From positions 12,935,501-12,999,500 of the forward strand of contig JAGTTD010000022.1 in the NCBI GenBank assembly GCA_018398585.1: a stretch of DNA of 64,000 bases, given 5' to 3'. Positions 21,358 to 32,386 of the stretch are shown here, piece by piece. This stretch comes from Simmondsia chinensis. Lineage: Eukaryota > Streptophyta > Magnoliopsida > Caryophyllales > Simmondsiaceae. The notes beneath the pieces are model-generated. The model was not told the DNA's origin. It did not search any database and saw only the letters and a program-made list of their open reading frames with translations. The position numbers and the translations under genes were made by a program. Within the stretch, counting starts at the first letter, position 1. The number at the start of each line of letters is the position of its first letter.

Positions 21358-22174
21358 CAAGGTTGTCAAAATCGGGATTCTGAGTAGAATCAACAAGGGG
21401 TCAGTAGAATCGGAATCGTAGAATCGAATCAAGAATTGTAAGATTCTACTTTCTGTATAAGTAAATTATTTATATAAACAAAATTAGCATAATAATTTTC
21501 AAATATATGGTAAAGAACATCAAAAAGTCCACAAGACAATAGTTTTACAATATATTAGAAACCTAAAGGTAGGAAAAAGAGTAACATTATTCTAACATAA
21601 AAGATACGCTCAAGTCTCTCAACTGATAGCACCATCAAATTCATACCCAAAATCAAAGTTACTGTCGTCAATATCATTTGCAGTAGTAGTATTTGTATTT
21701 CCACCATCATTAAGAGAATCATCCACAATGGTAGCATCACCTCCAACCAAACCTTCCATATCACTTGAGGCGATGATTACACTCTCAATTTTAGTACTAA
21801 AACAGTAAAACATCCTCAAGATGTACAATTAATAGTAGATTTTTACTTTAATAGTTAATAGAAAATATAAAATCAAAGATGAGATTAATGTAGAAAGTTA
21901 GGGCTTAACATATTATACAAAAATAAAGAAAAACACATTAAAATCGTGACTTTTGCACGTGAGCACAAGTCTTTAAGTAGAATCAGGTAGAATCAAATCA
22001 AAATCACGATTCTACTTGCGATTCTACCGATTCTGATGCAATTCTACCGATTTTGCTAAGATTCTGCCACGATTCTACTTGAGTATGATTTTTTAACCGA
22101 TTTGGATCGTTGGGGCAAAGTAAAATCGTAGAATCGTATGATTTTGCGATTTGAATCGCGGTTTTAACAACCAT
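21358..22174 (+). mobile_element. TIR element with 9-bp duplication (Mutator-like), 817 bp, member 2
   Basis: Perfect GGCCCATAT copies flank it at 21349-21357 and 22175-22183. Inverted ends: left CAAGGTTGTCAAAATCGGGA, right (reverse complement) ATGGTTGTTAAAACCGCGAT, with subterminal GTAGAATC-type repeats. It sits inside a Copia LTR. On the minus strand an acidic open frame (21619-21828, with DDSNFDFGYEF) may be the residue of a transposase C-terminus; I cannot assign it. Confidence 0.9.
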
Positions 22175-22214
22175 GGCCCATATACATGTTGTCATGACCA
22201 TCTATACGTAGAGT

Positions 22215-23000
22215 CTAACACTCCCTCTCAATCATAGTAGGAGGGAACTGGAGAACACGAATAAGGCTTGTATGAACATGCTCACGAACCAAATGGATAA
22301 TAATCTCTGCATGCTTGGTGCGAACATGTTGAACCAGGCTAGTCGACAGATAAGTGGTAGGAATGTTATCACAATATACCAAGGCAGCTTTGGGAAGAGA
22401 AATAACCAATTCACCAAGAAAAGAACGCAATCAACAACACTCTGAAACAACATTTGCCACAACACGATATTCAGCATCTGCACTAGAATGCGGAACGGTC
22501 AATTGTCATCTCGAAGACCATGAAATGATATTATCACCAAGAAACACACAGAAACTCAATCTATAGTGACGGGTATCAAGACATCAGGAAGACTCTTCGT
22601 GAAGATGTCATCTTGAAGACCATGAATGGGTATTGGACAACTAGCCCAGTCAGCATTTAAATATGCCATAAGCTAATCAATACTAGAAGGGGAAATGAGT
22701 AAACCATGATCCAAGGTGCCTTTAACATATCGAAGGATGCGCTTGACAACTACCCAATGAGAGTCTCGAGGCGCATGCATAAAAATACAGACCTACTAAA
22801 TTGCGTAAGAGATGTCAGGACACATAAAAGTGAGATACTACAATGCACCAACCACATCTTCACTAGAGAGCTTGGATTCAGAATCCATCGATATTCCCAC
22901 AAGTTTACATCCAAGAGTATCACTCTTATCGAGTAAATCATGAGCGTACTTAGCTTGAGAAAGAAACAATCCATGCGAAGAGTGAGTAACAAAAATCCTC
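22215..23000 (-). pseudogene. Copia RNase H remnant
   Basis: VQHVRTKHAEIIIHLV and VLQFPP near the 3' end are the last conserved RNase H blocks. The ADIFTK block that should follow is gone: the frame runs into the polypurine tract and stops. Upstream blocks are recognisable only in pieces across frames. Confidence 0.75.
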
Positions 23001-23038
23001 AAAAAATAGTTAAAACGACCTTAGTCCATCATATAGAA

Positions 23039-23640
23039 CTACCGCTGTAAAACACCCAAGAAATCATGAAGCAAAGCAGATGAAGAGGCTGTAAGAACAA
23101 GATCGTCCACACATACGAGTAGTATGGCCATGTCAGCTCCTTTGCGTAATATGAACAACGATGACTCTGATTTGCAACTAGTCAAACGAAGTTGAAACAA
23201 AAAGGTGCAAATCGCTAATACATGTATGGAGTGCTTGCTTAAGCCCATACAATGCCTTATCAAGCTTGCATACATAATCAGGAAATGTAGAATCAACAAA
23301 CCCCAGTGGCTGCTTCATATAAGTCAAGTATCCATTTAGAGAGAATTCTTTTCATCAAATTGGTGAATAGGCGAACGTTGCAAAGTAGCAATAGATAGAA
23401 TGGTACAAACAATACCTAGCTTGCTGTCGGAAGGAGGGTCTTGTCATAATCAATACCATACATTTGATTAAAGCCTTGAGCTACCAAATAGGCTTTGTGG
23501 CGTTCGGCTTCACTTGTGGGAGTTTGTTTAAGACGAAAGATCCACCTCAAACCAATGACATTAGCATGATCAGATCGTGGAACTAGAGTCCACATATTAT
23601 TACAATAGGAGCGCATTGTACTCATCAATAATAGCACTAT
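23039..23640 (-). pseudogene. Copia reverse transcriptase remnant
   Basis: The frame 23039-23299 contains CKSESSLFILRKG and AILLVCVDDLVLTAS; the catalytic Asp pair is present, with Tyr-Val changed to Cys-Val. The frame 23416-23637 contains NMWTLVPR, GLRWIFRLKQTP, YLVAQGFNQMYGIDY. Frameshifts separate the two. Confidence 0.8.
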
Positions 23641-24122
23641 GCCAATTTTTCATCAAGAGCCCGCTTATAAGAGTACAGAGTATTGAGCAAAACAGAATGA
23701 GCAAGCATAGAGGGCTTAAACAAAGGCTTAACAATACGAGCTCATAAGCGCGTCACAGTAGAATGTTGTGAAATAGAGATCGAATGAGGTGAAGCCCGAG
23801 AGGAAGACGAAACAACCGGGCCAAGGTAGCTTGTAATTCCTGGCTAGGGCAATGGCAGCGTAGGGGGTGCTACGGGTGCTATCGTGGGTGCCACAAGAGT
23901 TGCGACCAACGATGTAGCTGACAGGAGTGACCATGTGGCAGGAGGTGCAAGCAGACTGGAGAACGGAGATATATCTAATGGACTACACAACACGTTAAGA
24001 AGCCTCTTCGTGTTATGTTGAGAAGTTGTTTCTAGTCGTGCAAATGGAACATCTGTCTTATCAAAACAAACATGTCTCTGGATAATAATTTTGTTAGCGG
24101 ACAAGTTAAGATATTTATATCC

Positions 24123-24993
24123 TTATGATGAGAAGGATATCCTAAAACAAAATAAAAACGACATAGGTGCCAATTTATGTGGTGCCGTGGTGCTCAAGCT
24201 AGGATAGCAAACACGCCCAAACATACATAAATTATAAAAAAATGGCCTTCTTTTTGTAAAGACGTTGGTAAGGAATCTTTTTTTTAATTGCAATAGAGGG
24301 TAAGAGAGTAGGTATGTAAGCAACAATAAAAACTGCCTCAAGCCCGGAATAGAAGAGCATGCATCATGTTATCAATTGTCCTGTGCATGCGTTTGGCTTT
24401 CCCATTATACTGGGAAGTATGCATGATACCCTGCTATGAATGCCCCGTGCAACAAAAAGAGCATTAATTGCATCGAAATTTCTCAATCTATGTGCCAAAC
24501 TGATTCAAAATGAGATTTTAAAATTGAACAAATATATCAAACATCTCAGACTTATTGTGGATAGAATAAATCCACACATAATGAGAGTAATCATCCAAAA
24601 GAAACAAATAATACTTATAGAGAGAAAACTGAAAACAGGAGATGTCTATACATCTGAATGAACAATATCAAAAGGCTTAGAAGTACTTGACACCGACTTC
24701 TGAAATAGTGGACGACTATGCTTGTCTAATTGACAAGCATGATAAAGAATAGCGTCTAAAGTAAAATTGCAAAATGAAGTAAATTTATGTCTAACTAAAG
24801 ATAACAGAACTGATTGTTGTGCAAAACTTGGGTTGGATATTGTAACGCCCTTGTTCTTATAACAGAAACCCCACGAGGAAGTAGTTAACAGAAGATGGCA
24901 AGAGATAGTTGTTTTGGCTAGAGTCACTACTAGCAATGTTGTCAACGGCAGTATTGGTGCAAAACAAACTCGATGCTCATATGCTTGTATCAT
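24123..24993 (-). pseudogene. Copia integrase remnant
   Basis: The 115-aa frame at 24646-24993 reads SLVRHKFTSF, YHACQLDKHSRPLF (CxxC/GKH zinc-binding block altered) and FDIVHSDV (first catalytic Asp). Further pieces to 24123 are degenerate. Close relative of the plus-strand Copia at 26-32 kb. Confidence 0.75.
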
Positions 24994-24999
24994 ATGTCG

Positions 25000-25454
25000 T
25001 AATTCAATGTATTTTTGCTCATAATATTAATATGGAACATTATTTTGATAATATATAAATATATTTTGTTGATGTATTTTCAAAATAAAGTGTCTCGGTC
25101 GTGTATTTGATGCGTTTTGGCTAAAACATGGTGCGTGTCAACACATATCGTATGACAAAAATGCACTCAAAAGCTGTGTGTCGACACACAATATTATAAA
25201 AACACCAGTCCCAGGACTTGTGTCTCAATACACAACTTTAATTTCTCAGATTGGAGTTTCTGTAATATTGCGTGACACATAACATCTAGAGAGCGTTTTT
25301 ATAATACGTGTTCGACACATACTGTGTTTAAGCCAAAACACATAAAATGCACAACCAAGACACTTTGTTTTGAAAATATGTTTATAAAATATGCTTATAT
25401 ATTATCAAAATTATATTCCACATTAGTATTTCTGGGCAAAAATACATTGAATTA
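25000..25454. mobile_element. Foldback element with about 165-bp inverted arms
   Basis: Ends TAATTCAATGTATTTTTGC and GCAAAAATACATTGAATTA are exact inverted copies. The homology extends inward through GATAATATATAA, AAAGTGTCT and TTTTGGCT on each arm. The centre holds several short GTGTCGACACAC-type palindromes. No coding content and no clear duplication. It marks the 5' truncation point of the Copia at 21243-24993. Confidence 0.85.
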
Positions 25455-26180
25455 TGATAGATGATTAAGCATAAAAGCAAGTATTAGATATGATACATTG
25501 CTTAAAAAAAAATTTATTTATGTCTAGTTCAATGCTCTAAATATTCATTTTGGCTAGTAGAATACCTTTTCTTTTATTGTTGTAAGTATATTGTTAAAAA
25601 AGTTCACATAGAAATATTTTGGTGTCTTATTAATTATTTTTAATATATTAAAATTTTTACCTACATGCAAGGCAACAAGTAGAGTTCACACTCCATCATA
25701 CAAGGTTAGAAAATAGTTTTTTTCTAGTTCGGTGCCAAAAAATTCATTAATACTGATATAATACTTGTTTTTTTTAACTTAAGAACTGCAGTGCTAAAAA
25801 AATTCATATATATTTAATTTGATATATTTTTTTTTTAATCATTCAACCATTATAGAATCACCAAATTATTTGCCATTGCATTTAGGCTGTAGTCATTGAG
25901 TAATTTACAAGCCTTTATGCAACTTGCTCAATATTTTTGTAACCAAAGGTGCAATCATAATAATTTAAGTATTTCAATTTTTTTCTTAATATCATAAAAA
26001 CTATGTTAAATTTTAATAGATAATATAGAATTAAATTTATTTTCTTTAAAATTTTAATTTGAAATGCCAACATTCAATAGAAGAATTAGCTTTTCCTCTA
26101 TAATCAATAAATACCATAAACATAATGACAAAATAATATGTTAAAAATACAATTTTTATTAAAATAATTTTTATTAGTAT
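25455..26180. other. AT-rich spacer
   Basis: No gene, RNA or clear repeat recognised. Confidence 0.5.
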
Positions 26181-26266
26181 AATTTAACACCGCTCTATCC
26201 TTAACTGCTGCATTGCTATGGGGTTCTATCACCCATCTTTTTACCTATTTCGCACAATCTCGTTAG

Positions 26267-26830
26267 TTGCAATTCAAACATGAATTAACCAACATTAAGA
26301 AAGGCACCATCTCCATGTTAGCATATCCCACCAAAATAAAATCTCTTGCTGATAATCTCAAATCCGTAAATGCTTCTATTTCTGATGTTGATATGATTTT
26401 AGCCGATGTGGAAGGTCTTTCTAATGATAAGGATTTCAGTTCTGTGTGTACCTCTATTACATCTCGCGCCCCTTTTCCATCCTTTATTGAGGCCCAATCT
26501 ATGTTGATGAATGAATAATCTCACCTTAAGAATGCCAATGCAGGTACTCCCACCATTCTCCTAGCTACCGGTACTCCTGACGTAAGCCCGGCACCACGGC
26601 AGCCTTGGCAGTAGCAGCTGGCTGCTTTTCCCACTCAACACATGCAGCCGGGTTATGGAAATCAATATGGTAATGGTCGAGGCCGTGGAGGTCGAGGTAA
26701 TGATCTAGGCCGTGGAAGAAACGGTTGTGGTTATGGGAATCAATGGTTGCCAAATGTGTGGGGACTCAACTACAAGGGGATGCCGTGGAACATGCCTCAG
26801 TTTTACACACCATATCGGCCTCCTCAATTT
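26267..26830 (+). pseudogene. Copia Gag remnant
   Basis: The frame 26267-26518 shows the Gag (UBN2) pattern: FKHELTNIKKGTISMLAY, KIKSLADNL, ASISDVDMILADVEGL, PSFIEAQSMLMNE. A following frame (26642-26830) is Gly/Arg-rich (RGRGGRGND) without a CCHC knuckle. Confidence 0.8.
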
Positions 26831-26985
26831 GGCTCTGCTCCTCAGGGGGTAATGTTTTGTCTAATCTACAATTTCATCCTACAAATAATGTTTATATCAC
26901 TGGCTAAGGGTTTTATCCAGGTTTTGATGCGAGTCAGTTCTCCCCATAGTATTATTCCACCGTTACTCTTGACCCATCCTGAGTC

Positions 26986-27830
26986 ATGAATAGTAGGGCC
27001 TCTTCCTACATGACAAACAATCCAGGTATCCTAATATACTTGTCACCATACACTGGTCTAGACAAAATTTTAGTGGGCAATGGTGCATCTCTCTCTATTG
27101 TTGGTATTGAGTCTTGCTTTATATCTACCCCTATCGGTCGTTTTGTGTTAAATAAAGTTCTATTTGTTCCTGGTCTATCCAAAAATTTTCTTTTTGTTGG
27201 CCAATTTTGTTCAGATAATAATTGTCTTCTTGAATTTGACTGCTTTGATTTTTCTGTCAAGGATCCTAAATTGAAGTTAACCATCATTCGATGTGTCAGT
27301 CCGGAGCCTCTCTTTACAATACTAGGATCACCTTCCATCAACACACTATTCATTGCGTCATGAGTCTCCCCCTCTGTCCGGCATCGTCGCTTGGGCCATC
27401 CAGGGGAGCCAGTTTTATCCACTTTAGTCAAGCAAAAGTTTATTTCTTATTCTAGACCTTTAAAGTCGAGTCTGTGTTATGCTTGCCAACTAGGCAAGCA
27501 CAGTTGTTTACCCTTTCAAAAGTATGTTTCTAGTACTACAAGTCCTTTTGATATTGTTCACTCTAATGTATGGACATCACCTGTTTTTAGTTTTGATGGT
27601 TTTAAATATTATTTTTTATTTTTGGATAATTATTCTCATTTTGTGTGGATTTATCCTATGCGTGCCAAATCTGAGGTGTTCGATTTGCTTGTTCAATTTC
27701 GTAATCTTATATTAAATCAATTTGGCATGGAAATTAAGCAGTTCCAAATCATAAGGGTTATAAATGCTTAGATCTCTCCACTAACAAAATTATTATTTCG
27801 AGGCATGTTGTGTTTGATGAACAGATTTTC
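26986..27830 (+). pseudogene. Copia protease to integrase remnant with core deletion
   Basis: MNSRASSYMT corresponds to the protease DSGASSHMT site with the catalytic Asp changed. The pre-integrase block (VLFVPGLSKNF) and RRLGHPG follow, then CYACQLGKHS, FDIVHSNVW (first Asp changed to Asn) and YYFLFLDNYSHFVW. At about 27747 the text jumps to NHKGYKCLDLSTNKIIISRHV, the post-core block, so the SDGGxE and catalytic Glu segments are gone. Confidence 0.8.
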
Positions 27831-28059
27831 CCTTTACACGGTTAGGTACCTTTTCTCAAGCTACTATGAATCATCTTCATCAAGTGTTCTCATCCCCGCT
27901 CACATTTTCCCCTTTCATTGGTAGCTTCATGCCACCGCCCCCGGATTCTACCCGCGGCACCCCCGGTTGAGGGTACCCCGCCTACGCAGCCGCGGCCTTC
28001 CCGCCGCTAGCTGAGCTACCGACCATGACCGACAACCCTGTGCCCGCTCCATCGGTCTC

Positions 28060-28704
28060 TCTTCATCCCATGGTCACTCGTTTAAAAGCCGATATTGTGA
28101 AACCCCTCCTTAGGCCTTTATGCTTGCTCATAATGTGTTACTGGAGACTCCTTTTTCCTATAAGCAGGCTCTTGCAAATGATAATTGGAAAAATGTTGTG
28201 CTTGATGAATATAATACTCTTATTCGCAATAAAACATGGGACCTCATTCCTCCACCCGCTTATGGTAATATTGTTGGTTCTAAATGGGTTTATCGCATTA
28301 AGCAAACTCCTATTGGTCAGGTTGAACGTTATAAAGCTAGATTGGTTGCCCAAGGATACACACAGAGATATGGAATTGACTATGGTGAAACATTCAGTCC
28401 AGTTGTTAAGCCAGCTACAGTTCGCACGGTATTGACCCTCACCACTTCAAGCAAGTGGCCTATTCATCAGCTTGATGTTAAAATGCCTTTATGAATGGCA
28501 CTCTTAGTGAAGAGGTTTATATGAAGCAACCTCCAGGTCTTATCAGTTCTCAATTTCTTGATCATGTCTATAAGCTGAACAAGTCTCTTTATAGTCTTAA
28601 ATAGGCATCCCAGGCATGGTACACCTGCTTTGCTACCTTTCTCCATAAGCTTTGTTTCATAAGTTGCAAATCTGATTCGTCATTATTCGTCTTACGTCGT
28701 GGCA
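28060..28704 (+). pseudogene. Copia reverse transcriptase, N-terminal part
   Basis: Frame 28120-28494: NKTWDLIPPPAYGNIVGSKW, VYRIKQTP, ERYKARLVAQGYTQ, DYGETFSPVVKP, QLDVK. A frameshift follows near 28490; the end (28660-28704) is CKSDSSLF-like and is cut by the insertion at 28710. Confidence 0.85.
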
Positions 28705-28709
28705 ATGAC

Positions 28710-30961
28710 TGTTAGGAATAGTGTCCTGAAATCCAGATTTATTCTGGATATATTATTTTAATTAATAAATAAAATTGAAGTTTTATTCGTTTCCTAGTTA
28801 AATTTGTGTATGTGAGTATTTATACTGCATGTGATTTTTTTTTGGGAGACATCCATGAGATGGGTGTAGTCCTCATATTACAATTTACATGTTGGTTCTA
28901 AGTGGTTTATGAGACTAAGCCATAAATAGACTTGGAATAAATGGTATGGATTGTTATTTGAAAGACTTGTAGTCGAAGACAAGTTTGGACCACTTGTATG
29001 TTAAGACTATAACGTGACATTTTAGATGACTTGTCTTAGTCATGTGGATGGAGATCCAAAAGTGTTAGGTTAGTATGTTTAATAAGATTGATACACTGAG
29101 TTGGACTATGTGAGTTACTTATTTCTAGACCACTATCGGAGATGAGTGATTCACGTTGTACTATTTGAACGACGACTCTAAATCCTGATGATATTCTGGA
29201 CTTGTGCATGGAGCGTTAGTTACTTTGGTATACTATAAGTAAGGTATAAATGAATGACTGAAATCTCATGTACACTGGGTAGCGGCATGAAGTATGACAA
29301 GAATCAGGTATTCAATAGGGAATCTACAGTCTCTTATGAGATACAGGTGTCCCCTTAGTTGATTCACAAATATTTGAATAGTTGGGAAACTTTGGCCAAA
29401 GTATTCCAAGTATTTGATATTTGGAATTTATACTGTGAATATGTTCAAGAATAAATAAATTATTCAGTGAAGGACGAGTTAGTAACTAATGGAGAAGCTG
29501 TGAGAAGGATAATGGTAGTGGTTATATTTATCCTTTGTCATGGACATCTAGTGGAGGAGTTGTTGTCATCATTAAGTCTATTAGGTAGATATTGAATAAA
29601 TAGTTTAAGTCTGGAGTGCAGTGAGATCTATTTAGTGGAATTAAGTCTCATTAAATGGTAATTAAATTATTTCACAAGATGATTAATTTAACCCATTTGG
29701 AGCTAGATTTAAATTGTCCCTGAGGTTCCTACGCAAGCCTCTGTATTTTATTGCCATTTGAAAAAATATTAAAGAAATCATGAGATGAATTATTTATCCA
29801 TAAGATGGGTAAATTTAATTTTGCTAAATATTATTCATGAGATCAATAAATATTAAAAATTATAAAATAAAATAATTTTTGAAAATTGAAATTCATATGA
29901 TGAACTTTTACATGTGGGAAACAGAGCAAAAAAATAAAAAAAATCGCAAAATAACGCGCACAGCCCTTAATCCGTATGCTCATAAATCAACCAACCAGAG
30001 CGCGACATGTGGTGCACACTAGCAAGCCAGGGCCTATCCATGTGAGCACGGGTGAGCCAATCACAGCCCGCCACGTGTCAGGCTTAGATCAAAATAAGAG
30101 GGACGCGTTTTGGGTTGATGAAACGTTGTGTTTTATGTTGTATTTTTTATTAAACGACGCGTTTTAATTTGAACTGGGCGGTTTTCACATCGAATAAAAT
30201 TGGATTTTTTGCTCTGGTATGCTCCTATAAATAGAGGTACTTATTCTGAAGTTTGGTATTCAGTTTTGAAACAAGTCTTAAGGTTTCTGGAAATTATTTT
30301 TAAGACCTAATTGGAGAGAAAAATTTTCGTTGAAATTTTTCTTTCCTCAATTTAATATTTTTCGGAGCCCACTCTCCAGGCAGTTTGAGGTCATTGCGTA
30401 GAAGATTGCGGGATCTCGATTTTCTTGGTATTCTTTATAATTGGAGCAATTCCAGGTATGTTTTTCTTTCTTTCGCTTTTAGTTTTTGCTTTTCTATTTA
30501 TTTATAGTATTCGTTATTATGCCTGTACAAGTTTATGTATTGTTATAAATGTATTATAGTAAAAGGCCTATAGATCTAAATTAAGAATTTAGATCTGTTG
30601 ATTTAAATTATGAATTTAAGTCAGTAGATTTAAAATTAGGAATTTTAAATCGACCCTAGGTTTGGAGTTATAAATTCTAAACCTGTTCCGCTGCATAAAC
30701 TTTAGGGAGAATTTTTTAAATTTATCCCAACAACCGGTGTTAGGGCAAAGGGTTTATAGAGATAAACCTATTCCCGGGAACTCTCGTACATGAGGTGTCA
30801 CGAAGCGTGACTTTCCGACCAGGGGCTTAAGTAGAGAGAAGAGTCTTCTACTCTAAGTGCCTTAATAGGTGCCTATTGTTGTGACCATAGTTAAGAACTG
30901 TGAACCCAATAGTCGGCATCAGAGTTTATTTTTCAATAAAAATTCATAGCTTTTCCCAACA
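28710..30961 (+). mobile_element. Probable solo LTR, 2252 bp
   Basis: It starts TGTTAGGAAT and ends TTCCCAACA (TG...CA), and is flanked by perfect ATGAC copies at 28705-28709 and 30962-30966. No internal repeat of its ends and no polyprotein were found, so it reads as one long LTR left after recombination. A TATAAATAGAGG box near 30224-30235 and a following G/T-rich leader fit an LTR promoter. It interrupts the Copia RT frame just before its YVDD box. A non-coding (LARD-like) element is the alternative. Confidence 0.85.
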
Positions 30962-31975
30962 ATGACATAGCTATACTGTTAGTTTATGTTGATGATATAG
31001 TTCTAACGGCCTCTTATTCTATGCTTCTTCAAGCTTTGCTTATTCTCTTCGTTCTGAGTTTGATATGACATATTTGGGACGCCTTAATTATTTCCTTGGA
31101 ATTTCAGTTTCTCATTCCTTCGAAGGGCTTTTCTTGTCTCAATCCAAGCACGCCCATGATCTGCTTGATAAAGCTGATATGCTCTCTTGTAAGCCCGTGG
31201 CCACACCCATAGATTCCAAGTCCAAGCTTTCAGTTGATGACAGCGAGCTTATGACCGATCCTACCCTGTATCAATCTATTGTTGGTGCCTTTCAATATTT
31301 TATTTTCACTCGCCCCGATATTTCCTATGCAGTGTAACAAGTATGGTTGTTTATGCATGCTCCGTGTTTACCTCACTGGACGGCAGTTTAAACGCATTCT
31401 CAAGTACATTAAGGGCACGATTGATCATGGGTTGACTATTTCTCCTTCTCGTGTAGACCAGCTCATGGCATATTCTAATGCAAATTGGGGTGGATGCTCC
31501 GATACTCGTCGCTCTATATCTGGTTTTTGTGTTTTTCTAGGGGGTAATATCATCTCCTGGTCTTTTAAACGTCAGCCTACATTCTTTCGGTCCAGTGTTG
31601 AGGTTGAATATCGAGCGATTGCTAACACTGTTTCCGAATGCTGCTAGCTTCAATCTCTTCTTAATAAGCTTGGTCTTCTTTTTCCACGAGCTACCTTAGT
31701 TTACTTTGATAATATCTCAACCATGTACTTGTCCACTAATTCTGTGCAGCATGTTCGCACCAAGCATGTTGAGATCGATATTCATTTTGTTTGTGAAAGG
31801 GGTCAACTAGGTCTCATTCGAGTTCTTCACATTCCCTCATCTCAACAAATTGCAGATATCTTTACCAAGAATCTTCCGCGGCATCTCTTTCTACTTTTTA
31901 GAAGCAACCTTCGCATTTGTTTATCTCCTACTTTGGTTGAGGGGGGATGTTGGAGTATAATATATAGTGAGTTAT
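30962..31975 (+). pseudogene. Copia RT catalytic part and RNase H
   Basis: Immediately after the insertion the text reads AILLVYVDDIVLTAS, the intact catalytic YVDD box, then YLGRLNYFLGISV (31065 on). Next come a frameshifted LKYIKGTIDHGL, YSNANWGGCSDTRRSISGFC (RNase H, first Asp changed to Asn), EVEYRAIA, VQHVRTKHVEIDIHFVCE and ADIFTKNL. Stops occur at several places. Same orientation as the receptor kinase downstream. Confidence 0.88.
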
Positions 31976-32108
31976 GATTATATATTGGTGTGGTTGTATA
32001 TTGAGTCCAATGGGCCTTCCTTATAAGCCTTGTAAACACAAGTCTATAAATATATGAGAGGGCTCCTACTCTAGGGGTACCAAACACTTTTACATTAATA
32101 CTTTTACA
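31948..32108 (+). repeat. Copia 3' LTR, immediately upstream of the receptor-kinase gene
   Basis: Starts TGTTGGAGTATA after the purine tract GAGGGGGGA and probably ends at CTTTTACA near 32108. Contains a TATAAATATATG box near 32045. Same sense as the kinase gene, whose start codon is about 280 bp downstream. Confidence 0.75.
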
Positions 32109-32386
32109 GTAATATAAAAAATTTAAACTTAAACCTTTACCATATTAAATATATAAATTAGAGATACGTGGCATTATTGTGATGTTATTATACAATATCA
32201 AAAAAAACAAAAAATAAAATAAAATGGCCGGCCATAGCATCTAATAATGCAATGCAAATGCTATATACATACATTAACCAACCAAATATTCCAACTCCCC
32301 TACTTTCTTTCTTATTTCTCTTCTTCCAAACATGTCCTCCTAGCTTCCCCTCCCCCGCCAAAAAAAGAAAAAGAAAAAGAAAAAAA

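Larger units (their letters stand above)
21243..24993 (-). mobile_element. Decayed Copia retrotransposon, 5' part missing
   Basis: Minus-strand element. Its 3' LTR (21243-22220) is split by an 817-bp TIR element; without the insert and one duplication copy it is about 152 bp, starting TGTTAGACTC and ending ACTTAACA. A purine tract (GAGAGGGAG) precedes it. Coding remnants follow upstream: RNase H end (22215-22430), RNase H/RT pieces (22500-23000), RT catalytic region with VCVDD in place of YVDD (23039-23299), RT N-terminus (23416-23637), linker, and integrase (24123-24993, including DIVHSDV). Gag, protease and the 5' LTR are absent; the element ends at the foldback repeat at 25000. Confidence 0.85.
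26181..32108 (+). mobile_element. Decayed Copia retrotransposon carrying a solo-LTR insertion
   Basis: Plus-strand remnants in order: Gag (about 26200-26518), Gly/Arg-rich Gag tail (26640-26830), protease/pre-integrase (26986-27363), integrase start (27367-27745) joined to integrase end (27750-27830), RT N-terminus (28060-28700), a 2252-bp insertion (28710-30961), RT catalytic region (30967-31340), RNase H (31390-31975) and a 3' LTR from 31948. The 5' LTR is absent. Many stops. The integrase core with its second Asp and Glu is deleted. Closely related to the minus-strand Copia at 21-25 kb. Confidence 0.88.

Noticed and set aside
21555..21828. Acidic minus-strand open frames as a host gene
   Set aside because: They lie wholly inside the 817-bp TIR element and in an LTR; at most a transposase relic.
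29976..30167. 63-aa open frame in the 2.25-kb insertion
   Set aside because: No domain, and the insert is best explained as an LTR.
32252..32386. 45-residue upstream extension of the receptor kinase from ATG 32252
   Set aside because: It would put a Lys-rich tract before the signal peptide; ATG 32387 gives a normal secretory N-terminus.
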